A DNA stretch of 64,000 nucleotides, taken from Enterobacterales bacterium (GTDB taxonomy: Bacteria > Pseudomonadota > Gammaproteobacteria > Enterobacterales > Kangiellaceae). The notes below the pieces were generated by a model. It was not told the DNA's origin, made no database searches, and worked only from the letters and a program-made list of their open reading frames with translations. Positions 39,257-48,721 of the stretch are shown piece by piece. Each line of letters opens with the position of its first letter. Position 1 is the first letter of the stretch. The position numbers were made by a program, and so were the translations under genes. Location: assembly GCA_030949565.1 (NCBI GenBank), contig JAUZSK010000083.1, forward strand, positions 1 to 64,000, written 5' to 3'.

Positions 39257-40153
39257 CTAATCATGGGATAAATTTTGACAGCTATTGAGTTGAAAACGGT
39301 CAGCGCTGTGGTCGGTATTGAGCATTACTTTCACGTTTTTCATATCCGAATATTTCTGTAATAGAGCGATGTTATCAGGAATATGGTATAAAAATAGTGG
39401 CACGTTAGAAAGTATTATCTCGGCATCTTGGTCGAAAATGGGATCATCAATCGCACCAGAATTCATTGCCATCACACTAAAATCATTAAAATAGAAAATC
39501 ATTTTATATAGTGTCATAACAAAGTCACTTAACCAGTAACTGCCTTTAAGTGGTTGAGTATCAAAAATAGTGTGGAACTGTGCGTCACGAAAGGCAGCAA
39601 GATTAATTGGATCTTCACCTTCAATATAGATTTTATTACGAATACTTTGACCCTCTGTTATTTTTAATAAACGTGCTGCAGCCGCTTGTGCCTGAGGTTT
39701 GCTAAGTCTGCCTAATTTTTTTAAATCTAGCCAAAGATAATAGTCATTGCCAATGTTTGAAATTAGTTCTTGCAAGCTGAGTAATTTACCATCTTTTAAA
39801 CGGTAGGGGAAATTATGAGACAGAATAAAACGGTCCATTTTGACATCATAAAAAAGGTCAATTTCACTCCCCTTAGTACCATGTTTAAATGCTAACTGAA
39901 TGGTTTTGATTGAGTTGCCGGAACTAGTGAGTGATCTATCGCCCACCGTCACTAAGCCACGTGTAGCCCAAATTTTGTAGCAACTTTGGTATAGGGATGC
40001 ATCAGATTTTTTGGCTAATTGGTCATCGACATAAGTATTTACAAGTTTGAAAATTAAAACAAGCAAAAGATAGCCAATAAAAGAAAAGCTCAGCCATTTT
40101 GGTATTTTATAGTTGGTTTTTAAATATGAAATCATAGAAATGGTTCTAGTCAA
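39257..40153 (-). CDS. Membrane-anchored GDPD-like phosphodiesterase family protein
   Basis: 298 residues, with a start at 40153 or at the Met six codons later. One N-terminal helix (FSFIGYLLLVLIFKLV) anchors it. The rest resembles the PLC-like/glycerophosphodiester phosphodiesterase barrel: GSEIDLFYDVKMDRFILSHNF carries the E-x-D and later His pattern. The first catalytic His of the usual HRG motif is replaced (ATRGL), so activity is doubtful. It sits between mltD and the GT2 gene, 8 and 15 bases apart, suggesting one cell-envelope operon. The function is not known. Confidence 0.65.
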   Translation of the reverse strand: MTRTISMISYLKTNYKIPKWLSFSFIGYLLLVLIFKLVNTYVDDQLAKKSDASLYQSCYKIWATRGLVTVGDRSLTSSGNSIKTIQLAFKHGTKGSEIDLFYDVKMDRFILSHNFPYRLKDGKLLSLQELISNIGNDYYLWLDLKKLGRLSKPQAQAAAARLLKITEGQSIRNKIYIEGEDPINLAAFRDAQFHTIFDTQPLKGSYWLSDFVMTLYKMIFYFNDFSVMAMNSGAIDDPIFDQDAEIILSNVPLFLYHIPDNIALLQKYSDMKNVKVMLNTDHSADRFQLNSCQNLSHD

Positions 40154-40161
40154 AAATGTGA

Positions 40162-41750
40162 TTAAAATTGTCGGGTAATGTCAACAAAGAGTATTAAGGA
40201 TTGCCCTGGTTGTAAGTATTTTTTACCACTAAGTGTTCGATTCCAGCGCTTGATTTTTGCCAAGCTGACATTAAATTTATCTGCTATTCTAGCAAAAGAA
40301 TCGCCATTTCGTACCTTGTAATGTATTTTCTTGGTTCTTTTCTGTTGGTTGAGGCTCGCGTTGCTAGTGAGTTTACTCGATTGGCTCCAAAGCACCAATT
40401 TCTGCCCAATTTTTAAAGGGTCAGTGGGCGCCATGTTGTTCCAACTAGCCAATTGGCGCATATTGACTTTATAATGCCTTGAAAGGGTCCAGAAGGAATC
40501 ACCAGATTGAATGCGTATGGCTATTTTTTTTCCTTGCGATGTCTATTTTGTTTTGCTAATAAACGTTGGTTGCTACTTTTTAAATAGCGGTCTCTGGTTT
40601 TGGTTGCGGTGGGTATCATCAGTGAATGCCCAACACGAATATTATTGCCCCGGATAGGGTTATGCATTTTTAATAAAGTGACACTGGTTGAAAATCGATG
40701 CGCAATTTGACTTAAACTATCACCATTTTTAATGGTATAGCGTTTAAATGCGATCCTTTCTTTAGGCGGAATATGCTTGAGGTTTTCATTAAAAACGGCC
40801 ACTTTATCAATCGGTATTAATAGATAATGCGGGCCTTTGGGTGGCGTTGCCCACTGGTTAAAGGCCGGATTTAGTTGATAAAATGTTTCCATACTGAGTT
40901 CACTCAATTCAGAGGCTAAAGTTAGGTCAATTTGAAATTGAGCGTCTACCCGAGCAAAATAGGGTTCATTGTTGATCTGATGTAGTGGGCTTTTTTGGTT
41001 CATTTTATTTTTGAATATTTCTGCCAGAGCTAATAATTTTGGTACATAGGCTTTTGTTTCTTTAGGTAGTTTTAATGACCAAAAATCAGTGGGTTTGCCA
41101 CGTTTTCTATTTTTACGGATGGCTTTTCTGACATTACCTTGGCCTGAATTGTAGGCTGCCAAAGCATGCAACCAATTGCCCTTAAAACGTTTGTTAAGGT
41201 AGGATAAATAGTCTAAGGCGGCGTGAGTTGATAGGAAAACGTCTCGTCGTCCGTCGTACCACCAGTTTTGTTTCAGGCCATAACCTTTGCCTGTGCCGGG
41301 TATAAATTGCCACATACCTGAGGCCCTACCGTGTGAATAGGCAAAAGGGTCATAGGCGCTTTCTACAATGGGTAATAGGGCTAGTTCTAAGGGTAATCCT
41401 CGTTTTTCAATTTCGGTTACGATAAAATATAAGTAGGGTGCCGCTCGTTTAGTGACTCGATTTAAGTACTTAGGATGCTTTAAATACCAATTTTTTTGTG
41501 CGGTAACACGCTTATTCTGTGGTATTTCTAGATGTGATTGCAATGCCACTCTTTGCCATAAATCGGGTAAAGATTCTGGGTCTAAAACCGTTTCTTGCAT
41601 TGGGCAGAGTTCAAACTTGGGCTGTTGTTGCTGAATCTCCAGAGGTTTTTGAGGATGATTTGAAACAAGTTGGGTGTCCTTTTGAGGTTCTAGGCTTGCA
41701 CAACTGCTTGTTAGTAGTGTACAAACTAAAATAAATACTGCACGGTTCAA
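40162..41750 (-). pseudogene. mltD: Membrane-bound lytic transglycosylase D (frameshifted)
   Basis: A peptidoglycan lytic transglycosylase. The start is probably TTG 41750 with AAGGGG upstream; it yields a lipoprotein signal (VFILVCTLLTSSC). The SLT domain has the catalytic Glu in VESAYDPFAYSHGRASGMWQF, quoted in part as ESAYDPFAYSHG, and AAYNSGQGNVRKAI. LysM repeats follow. The frame stops at 40521 just after the first LysM, at a T8 run (40524-40531 plus strand). One more A on the coding strand reads through KKIAIRIQSGDSFWTLS into two further LysM repeats, ending at 40162. Repaired, it has three LysM repeats against two in E. coli. Confidence 0.88.
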
Positions 41751-42185
41751 ATGAAACCCCTTTGTGTTGGCTGTACAAAGGTCGTGCTTAAGCTGTTTTT
41801 TAACCAGTAATAAGCGCAACCTTATCGATTGGTTTAGATGGTATTTTTTATCTTAGCCTATGTCAATCTTGATGCTCTATTCAAGGCCGATTAGGTGGTT
41901 TTTAGATCAAATAAACCTGATAAAATTGGTTATAGGGTCACCTGAGGCTAACTAAGTTGTGATTCTGGTGGTTATAGCCCTCCATATAACTTTTAGGCCT
42001 TGCTGACTTATTTAAACGGTTTTAAAGCTAATTTGAAGTAAACACTCCCTTAACCAGTTTTGAAATATAGTCTGACTAGTGGTTCTCCCTAGCCATTTTT
42101 TAGTGACTGCGCTATTATTGGCTGATAGGTTATGTCTAAGTGGTTCCAATTTATAGCCTATAACAACTATAGGTAAATTTGTGTT
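41751..42185. other. Divergent gap between mltD and the methyltransferase gene
   Basis: 435 bases with no convincing gene. In E. coli gloB lies between mltD and yafS in this neighbourhood; no trace of gloB is visible here. The region is AT-rich, with short TATAGCCTATA-type words near 42150. No consensus promoter was identified with confidence. Confidence 0.4.
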
Positions 42186-42977
42186 ATGCGAAAGAATAAT
42201 CTAGTGCTGGAGAAAATTGATTTAGCCTTAAAAGCCTGGCGCAAAATGATTAATAGCCATAAGGAGTCAATTCCTAAGGTCTATTTTGAGCAGGCCAAGA
42301 GCCGTTTAGCGGATGTTCTGAGTGGTATATTTGGTTATTACGCTTTACTTTATTCTGACAAAGCAACCGAATTGGTCGGTGACAATCTGGTGATTCGTCA
42401 CTCTTTAACCATATCTAAAGTATTAGACGGATCTGACATTGTTGGACATTACGAAGCCTTACCTATCGCCACTGATTCTATTGATCTGCTAGTGTTACCC
42501 GAGATTCTACGTCATAGTAGCGATCCTCACCAAATATTGCGTGAAGCAGAACGGGTATTAATACCTGAAGGCTATATATTATTATTGGTGGCCAATCCGC
42601 TGAGTGTTCGAGGAATGAAGCATCGATTATTAGAAAAGCTTGACCGTAAAATGGCAAAGACTCATTGGATTGGCAAAGGGCGGCTGGCTGATTGGTTTGG
42701 TTTACTCGGTTTTGAAGTGACTGATTATATTGCGATTGGCGGAACGGCTAAATGGCTTTCCAAAGAAGCACCAAAACACTGGTATACAAAACTCAATAAT
42801 CGTCTTCGCGGCTATTTTGCGAGCTATCTTATTATTGTAGCCAAGAAAAAAGTGTCCACTTTAACGCCCATCCGTCCTAGTTGGCGAAGCAATCCTAAAT
42901 TGGTGGGGTCTCGTCTTGCTGATCCCAGTGTCACTAGCGAAGTTGATAGTTGGATGCAAAATTTCAAGCGTCTTTAG
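42186..42977 (+). CDS. SAM-dependent methyltransferase (YafS-like)
   Basis: A 263-residue class I methyltransferase-like protein. The middle region matches Methyltransf_11: ALPIATDSIDLLVLPEILRH, then EAERVLIPEGYILLLVANP. The usual glycine-rich SAM motif is poorly preserved near residue 60. It precedes rnhA and dnaQ, where E. coli has yafS, which supports a YafS-type assignment. The ribosome site is weak. The substrate is unknown. Confidence 0.78.
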   Translation: MRKNNLVLEKIDLALKAWRKMINSHKESIPKVYFEQAKSRLADVLSGIFGYYALLYSDKATELVGDNLVIRHSLTISKVLDGSDIVGHYEALPIATDSIDLLVLPEILRHSSDPHQILREAERVLIPEGYILLLVANPLSVRGMKHRLLEKLDRKMAKTHWIGKGRLADWFGLLGFEVTDYIAIGGTAKWLSKEAPKHWYTKLNNRLRGYFASYLIIVAKKKVSTLTPIRPSWRSNPKLVGSRLADPSVTSEVDSWMQNFKRL

Positions 42978-43085
42978 TTATTTTTGTGTAGAATATCCGC
43001 TGTAATAATCTGACTAATTGAAGCTGTTCTAATTAATCAGGTGCCTATCTGTTTTAACATTAACAACCAATAAAGGAATAAATTT

Positions 43086-43517
43086 TTGAGCCAAATTGAA
43101 ATTTTCACTGATGGTGCTTGTAAAGGCAATCCTGGTCCTGGTGGTTGGGGCGCTTTATTACGCGCAGGTAAGCACCAAAAAGAACTCTTTGGCGGAGAAA
43201 AGCATACCACTAATAACCGTATGGAATTGATGGCTGCCATTAAAGCCTTAGAAGCGGTTAAAAAACCTAGTAGCATAAGCCTCACCACAGACTCTCAATA
43301 TGTGCGCAAAGGTATTACCGAGTGGATTGAGGGCTGGAAACTAAAAGGTTGGAAAAACTCACAAAGAAAACCGGTAAAAAACGCCGATCTTTGGCAGCAA
43401 CTAGATATTCAAAATCAACGGCATCAGGTAGAGTGGTATTGGGTCAAAGGACATAGCGGCCATCCTGAAAATGAAATAGCAGATGAGCTTGCTAATAAAG
43501 GTATCGAGTCACTCTAA
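43086..43517 (+). CDS. rnhA: Ribonuclease HI
   Basis: Removes RNA from RNA-DNA hybrids. The product is 143 residues and starts at TTG 43086, with AAAGGAA upstream; no better start exists. The catalytic acidic set is visible: Asp9 in [16 protein letters not shown], Glu in NRMELMAA, Asp in TTDSQYV and Asp in NEIADELA. The handle [12 protein letters not shown] is present. It sits before dnaQ, as in most gammaproteobacteria, with 44 bases between. Confidence 0.97.
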   Translation: MSQIEIFTDGACKGNPGPGGWGALLRAGKHQKELFGGEKHTTNNRMELMAAIKALEAVKKPSSISLTTDSQYVRKGITEWIEGWKLKGWKNSQRKPVKNADLWQQLDIQNQRHQVEWYWVKGHSGHPENEIADELANKGIESL

Positions 43518-43561
43518 GCTATTACGGTGGAATAAATAATAAAGGCATTAAAAGGTAAGGT

Positions 43562-44269
43562 ATGCGACAAATAGTACTAGATACAGAAACAACCGGTCTT
43601 GAACCTAGACAGGGACATAAGATTATTGAAATCGGTTGTGTCGAATTAGTTGACCGAAAACTTACCGGTAATCATTTTCATGTTTATCTCAATCCAGAAA
43701 GAAAAATTGACGCTGGCGCGATTGAAGTGCATGGAATAACCAATGAGTTTTTACAAGATAAACCTCTTTTCAAAGATGTCGCCAAGGATTTTATCGAGTT
43801 TGTACAAGGCACCGAGTTAATCATCCATAATGCGCCTTTCGATATTGGCTTTCTTAACCGGGAGCTTTCTCTGCTAATTCCTACTGGCGGTAAAATGGAA
43901 GATTTTTGCAGCGTGTTGGATACGTTAGTTTTAGCCAGACAAATGTTTCCTGGCCAAAAAAATAGTCTTGATGCGCTCTGCCGACGTTATTTCATTGATA
44001 ATAGTCATCGAGAATTACATGGTGCTCTATTGGATTCTGAGATTCTAGCAGAAGTCTATTTACACATGACCGGTGGTCAAACCGATCTAGGCTTGACTCA
44101 AAAACAAGATTACTTAACTGCCAAGCGCGATAGTGAAGGAATTCGCCGCTTACCGAGTAAACGTGAAGCATTTAAAATCATCAAAGCCTCAGAACAAGAA
44201 TTACAAAATCACCAAACCTATCTTGAGAAAATTTCAAAGGAAAATGGCGGTAAAATTGTTTGGCAGTAA
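43562..44269 (+). CDS. dnaQ: DNA polymerase III epsilon subunit (proofreading exonuclease)
   Basis: The 3'-5' exonuclease of the replicative polymerase, 235 residues. The DEDDh motifs are seen: VLDTETTGLEP (Asp7, Glu9), IIHNAPFDIGFLNREL for motif II, and HGALLDSEILAEVY for motif III. The C-terminal tail for binding the alpha subunit follows (about 185-235). Standard length is about 243, so it is slightly short but complete. Confidence 0.97.
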   Translation: MRQIVLDTETTGLEPRQGHKIIEIGCVELVDRKLTGNHFHVYLNPERKIDAGAIEVHGITNEFLQDKPLFKDVAKDFIEFVQGTELIIHNAPFDIGFLNRELSLLIPTGGKMEDFCSVLDTLVLARQMFPGQKNSLDALCRRYFIDNSHRELHGALLDSEILAEVYLHMTGGQTDLGLTQKQDYLTAKRDSEGIRRLPSKREAFKIIKASEQELQNHQTYLEKISKENGGKIVWQ

Positions 44270-44486
44270 TGCTCGTTTCTGAGAATGTTTGACTAGCTTT
44301 AATAAATTGAATAAATTAATTATTTAAACTCGACGCTCAGTAACAAATAACTAATCGTTTTTCAAAGATGCCCACTATTTAACAATATATAGCATAAGTA
44401 TAATTAATCGGGATGAGAGGAGTGGATGGCTGTATTATAAAGCTCGGATCAGAAATAATAATTAGAATAGTGAGTATGGAAATTAA

Positions 44487-45896
44487 ATGACTAGTAGCGA
44501 AACTTGTAAATATCACCCTAGAGAATCCGCTGCATGGTTTTGTTGCCATTGTCGTATCCATTTTTGTGGTCATTGCGTTCCTAGGAAAACTAATGCTCCC
44601 CATCCCAATTGTACTCTGTGCCGCCGAAGTTTAAGCAGGCTTAGTGTTGCAAAAGATATACCACCGTTTTGGAATCGTTTATCTTTGTTTTTCCTTGCCC
44701 CTTTTAATAAAAATATTTTGATTATGTTAATAGTTTATTCCTTTTTGGGGACGATGTTGCCAATCGGTGTGATTGGTCAAGTTGCTTTTGTTATATTACT
44801 TATTCCTTTTGTTTCGGCAGAATTTGATATGCTAGAAAAGCTATCGATAGGGCAAAAACTAAATTTCACTGCAAGCCAATTAATCCATTCAAAACAATCA
44901 TCTTTAACAATAAAAGCCTTTATTGTATTTGCTTTAGCGTTATTATTAGTCAATAAGGTAGGGTTTATTTTTGGCGCCAGCAGCGGTTATTTTCTAGCCA
45001 TATTATTGTTGTTAGGTGTGCCGGCATCTCTAGTCATTTTTATGATGGAAAAAAATATCTTATCGCCTATCAATCCTTTGAAAATAGTGATGTTGATAAA
45101 GCTATTTGGTAAAGCATATAGTTTTTTATTTTTAATTTCATTGCTTACTGGATTTTTTGTTTCAAAGACCTATCAATTGGTGGCTGAACCAGATAACCCT
45201 TTTATGGTTTCGATGCTGCTGTTTGTTGTATCTTTTTATTTAGTTACGGTGATTTTTTTAATGCTTGGTTATTTGCTTTATCAGTATCATGTTGAACTTA
45301 ACTATTCAATCAATGCCTTTGACCCTAAGGCGACAATTTCACATAAAAGTACAGATGAAGATGGCATGGAGGTTGTTGAAATCTATCTTCAGGAAGGGCG
45401 ATTTGATGACGCCAAGACTTTACTGTTGAAAAAAGTGAAGCTAGATCCGCTTAACTATAAAGCTAATGAGAAATTGATTTTATTGTTCGCTGCGCTGAAT
45501 AAAACAGATTATCTTCAGAAACTTGTTGACCAATATTTTTCATTATTAATTGAACTGAATAAGGCCAAACAAGCAGCAGATTTCTATTGTCAATTGTTAT
45601 TGAGGGAGGTGCCGTATCAACCATCCTCATCTGCTCTCGTGATCGCAATGCTACCTTTTATGAATAATTTAGAACAATATAAATCAGCACTAACGCTATT
45701 AAATTCATGCTCTTTGGATCCAGCGCATGAGAAAAGATGGGATGAACTTGCTCTTTTAAAAGCAAAAATCCTTATTGAATATGAGCAGGATAATACCAAT
45801 GCGATTAGTTTGTTTAATTTGATCGAAAAGAGAAGTTTAAATCAGGCTCTACTTGAGGAGGCTGAAAATCTGGCTAATCTGCATCAGAGATTGTAA
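44487..45896 (+). CDS. B-box-like zinc finger membrane protein with C-terminal TPR-like region
   Basis: 469 residues, function unknown. The N-terminus has a dense Cys/His zinc motif (CKYHPRESAAWFCCHCRIH, then FCGHCV and CTLCRR), matching B-box type zinc fingers seen in bacterial membrane proteins. About six hydrophobic helices follow (about 65-280). The last 170 residues are helical and repeat-like (VEIYLQEGRFDDAKTLLLKK). A cytoplasmic zinc head, a membrane domain and a TPR-like tail suggest a signalling or assembly role. It is 217 bases after dnaQ, with no clear operon link. Confidence 0.75.
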   Translation: MTSSETCKYHPRESAAWFCCHCRIHFCGHCVPRKTNAPHPNCTLCRRSLSRLSVAKDIPPFWNRLSLFFLAPFNKNILIMLIVYSFLGTMLPIGVIGQVAFVILLIPFVSAEFDMLEKLSIGQKLNFTASQLIHSKQSSLTIKAFIVFALALLLVNKVGFIFGASSGYFLAILLLLGVPASLVIFMMEKNILSPINPLKIVMLIKLFGKAYSFLFLISLLTGFFVSKTYQLVAEPDNPFMVSMLLFVVSFYLVTVIFLMLGYLLYQYHVELNYSINAFDPKATISHKSTDEDGMEVVEIYLQEGRFDDAKTLLLKKVKLDPLNYKANEKLILLFAALNKTDYLQKLVDQYFSLLIELNKAKQAADFYCQLLLREVPYQPSSSALVIAMLPFMNNLEQYKSALTLLNSCSLDPAHEKRWDELALLKAKILIEYEQDNTNAISLFNLIEKRSLNQALLEEAENLANLHQRL

Positions 45897-46101
45897 ATTT
45901 GGTAGTATTTACTATTGTAGTGAAATTGAAGATTCGATATACTTACAGATACTCTCATGAAATTGATAATTGTATTTTTGATGTGCAAGCAGGCAAAATT
46001 GAATCGATTTCGATTATAGGGTGATAATAAAATTAATAATAAAAGTAAGCTCAATAGAAATTTCTCAGAGAAATAGTTTTGAATAATTCAAGGAAGGTAG
46101 C

Positions 46102-46401
46102 ATGGACCACTTAAAAAACTTTAATCCCATTGAAGGCATGTCGGCCAATCAAATTGTACTACTTTTTGAGCGAGCCACGGGGAATGATTTAGAATATAAT
46201 CGAAAAATATTGGCCATTAAAATGGTTGAAGAGCACCTCGATTTTGTGCCTGAAGCGACAATCCGGACTTGTTTAACTGCTTTGTTGCGTATTGAAATGC
46301 TTCGAGATTTTACGGTTCCTTGTTTTAAAGTCTTGCTATTAGAAGATAAATCAGAGCTATTAGAAGAGGAGTCTAACCTTTTAGATCAATGGCTTACCTA
46401 G
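46102..46401 (+). CDS. Hypothetical protein, 99 residues
   Basis: A soluble, acidic, helical product with no recognised domain. The reading frame is well placed, with AAGGAAGG at 46091-46098 before the ATG. Leu/Glu-rich segments include LLLEDKSELLEEESNLLDQWL. There is no signal peptide or membrane segment. It is convergent with the next gene, 35 bases apart. I cannot assign a function. Confidence 0.55.
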   Translation: MDHLKNFNPIEGMSANQIVLLFERATGNDLEYNRKILAIKMVEEHLDFVPEATIRTCLTALLRIEMLRDFTVPCFKVLLLEDKSELLEEESNLLDQWLT

Positions 46402-46436
46402 CATTGAGACTAATTCGGTTACACCCGTGAATAAGC

Positions 46437-46997
46437 CTATAGAATCGCTTTAAGCAAATGCTCCGCTGGGGCTCTGACCTCGTTTTCCGCATAATAGAGT
46501 AATAAATATTTTAGTTCCTCTCGAGCTCGAATTATTCTTTTGTCTTTTATTAACCCCTCACAAAAATTATACATCACTCGTGGTGTTAGCAGGTCATCTG
46601 CGAAACGAGTTTTCACTTCTTCATAAAGGCGGTCGGAATCTCTATGACCGCGCTGATGACTTAAATGAAATAGCAGATTAAATATTTGTTGTCGATTAAA
46701 ACCATTCAGTTTAAATTGCGGGTCTATCATTGTTTTATAGTCGCTAACGGCTTGTATGACGATGGGCGTTAGTTCACTGCTCATGGATTTAATAGAGAAA
46801 ACATGCCAGCATATTTTTCTAAATCCGGAGTTTGATTGACGTCCCCATTCGATATTATATATTTGTTCAATTAAAGAGTGTTGGTGAGGTTTTTCATTGA
46901 GAAGTTGATACAAGATCGGAAGTGCACGATTAAAATCTAGCGCCCGAATTAGTTTGAGCGCGTTATCCAGTTGGCTAGTGTAGTGAAAAGTATCCAA
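46437..46997 (-). CDS. Hypothetical helical protein, 186 residues
   Basis: A soluble, probably all-helical product, possibly TPR-like (LDNALKLIRALDFNRALPILYQLL). No domain was recognised. It starts at 46997 with ATAGTCA upstream, no strong ribosome site. It is leftward, after the 47-52 kb cluster on the same strand but separated by about 110 bases, and it has no exported features, so I do not include it in that cluster. Confidence 0.5.
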   Translation of the reverse strand: MDTFHYTSQLDNALKLIRALDFNRALPILYQLLNEKPHQHSLIEQIYNIEWGRQSNSGFRKICWHVFSIKSMSSELTPIVIQAVSDYKTMIDPQFKLNGFNRQQIFNLLFHLSHQRGHRDSDRLYEEVKTRFADDLLTPRVMYNFCEGLIKDKRIIRAREELKYLLLYYAENEVRAPAEHLLKAIL

Positions 46998-47107
46998 GTC
47001 GATTGACTATCCTTTTGACCATTGAGTATAGACTAAAAAATCGAATGATTGATTAGTTCAATCATTTCGATTTTACTGCGGGTCAAAATTGCTTTCAATC
47101 GAATTGA

Positions 47108-48709
47108 TTAAGCGCCAATGACTCCATTGACAATCGGTTGAAAGGCGGTAAGGCTGTCTTGAAGCGCTACGTTGCCCAATCCATTAGTTGGGAATAGGCT
47201 AGCAAATTGGTTTTGTTGACCATGCAATGCCATATAGTTTAATAGAACTGTCTCGACAAGTAAATTAGGATTGTTAGCAGCGGGTGAGGATGCGGTTTCA
47301 ACCGAAGCATCTGAACGCATGTAGCCTAATTGCTGATGGATCGCTTGTTCTTCAGGAGTTGCACCGATTAAATTAGCACGCCCAGTGGGATTGTAAACCA
47401 TAAAAAATGAAGCCGCGGCCGAAGAATTATCGCCGGTCCATACGCCTTTACCGCGACCATCGACAGAATTATCAATATTGCCATTACTGGCCACGGAACC
47501 ATCGCTAAACACGTAAATCATCAGTGGTACACCCACTCGTTTGGCGTATTCTAAACAAGCACCCATACACTTGCCAGCCCTAAGGTCACGGATTTCACCG
47601 GTTGAACGATCACCGGTATGATAATCAAATCCGCCCATAGTGACAGTGCCTGCGCCTGCATATCCGTTGATCACAAGCTTCATTATGGCGGCTGTTTTTC
47701 TAAATTCTGAATCTTGATCAAACTCTGCTTGAGTAAAGATACCAGTGGGACCAACAATGTTAGCATCTAATGCCGGATCGAGACTACTGGGATCGCCAAA
47801 CCGGTCTGCGATATCCGCACTTTTGACGTAACCACACCTAACGAGTTCCTTAATGGTTGCATCTGAGCTAAGTTTGGTTTGAACTTTATTTAGTTTAACA
47901 TCGGATAATCGGTATACAGATTCCATCACCGATACAGCATCCGCTTGGCTTAACAAACCCACCAGATCACCAACGTCCACTAAGCCTGTTACATCACTTG
48001 GACGATCAACTTTGGTTGGTCGAACAGATAAATCAATCATTGAAGCTGGGGACATAGAGTTGCCGCCTGAATCAGTATTTCTTGATCCTATGAGTGTGAG
48101 AAGCGAGCCATCCGCCCCAATTTTATTAATGCCATACATAGGGTTGTGCTGATTATTTCCGGTATCATTATCTGAACGTGCAGGTATAACTGCCCCTGCT
48201 GTATTGGCAGCGGTTGTGGTATCTGTTTTGTTTTGTATACCTCGTAAAAAAGCACTGTCCGAGTGGAATGCTAGTCCGTAATCGGTATTGATAAAATCCG
48301 ACAATCCTGTTTGTGCATTGACCACAGGCGGGATCATATCTCCAGGTAAACCTAGTTTGCTGTATCCTGCAGATGATAAGAAGTCGAGTTGCCCACCTTG
48401 TTTGCCCACTAAAACATTGGAACCGGCAATGTTTGCGCCACCGGCTAAATCGAAGCAAATAAAAGGGATTTTACCGGCGCCTTGGGTGGCGATTCCACAG
48501 GCAGCTTTTAACGCTTCAATATCTGGTGAGAGGGCTGCATTAGCGGTGTTTGAACGGGCTAGCATGCCACCTAATAAACTTGGTGCAACAATGGAAGCCG
48601 AGCCTGTTAGCATGCTCTGCGCGATAAAATCTCTTCGGGTGACCGGGCGTTTATGGCTTGAATGATAAAGCGGTGCATCGGCAGATAAATTGTGTTTTTT
48701 ATGGCTCAT
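47108..48709 (-). CDS. Tat-exported DUF1501-like protein
   Basis: 533 residues with a twin-arginine signal (TRRDFIAQSMLTGSASIVAPSLL, Arg25-Arg26), so it is exported folded. The body has GGFDYHTGDRSTG and VYVFSDGSV-type segments (MIYVFSDGSVASNG) resembling the DUF1501 alkaline-phosphatase-like group. DUF1501 proteins are usually encoded with cytochrome-like DUF1549/1553/1588/1592 partners, as here. It starts 12 bases after the LamG/cytochrome gene. A redox or structural role in the periplasm is inferred; enzyme activity is not shown. Confidence 0.72.
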   Translation of the reverse strand: MSHKKHNLSADAPLYHSSHKRPVTRRDFIAQSMLTGSASIVAPSLLGGMLARSNTANAALSPDIEALKAACGIATQGAGKIPFICFDLAGGANIAGSNVLVGKQGGQLDFLSSAGYSKLGLPGDMIPPVVNAQTGLSDFINTDYGLAFHSDSAFLRGIQNKTDTTTAANTAGAVIPARSDNDTGNNQHNPMYGINKIGADGSLLTLIGSRNTDSGGNSMSPASMIDLSVRPTKVDRPSDVTGLVDVGDLVGLLSQADAVSVMESVYRLSDVKLNKVQTKLSSDATIKELVRCGYVKSADIADRFGDPSSLDPALDANIVGPTGIFTQAEFDQDSEFRKTAAIMKLVINGYAGAGTVTMGGFDYHTGDRSTGEIRDLRAGKCMGACLEYAKRVGVPLMIYVFSDGSVASNGNIDNSVDGRGKGVWTGDNSSAAASFFMVYNPTGRANLIGATPEEQAIHQQLGYMRSDASVETASSPAANNPNLLVETVLLNYMALHGQQNQFASLFPTNGLGNVALQDSLTAFQPIVNGVIGA

Positions 48710-48721
48710 TTTATCTAACTC

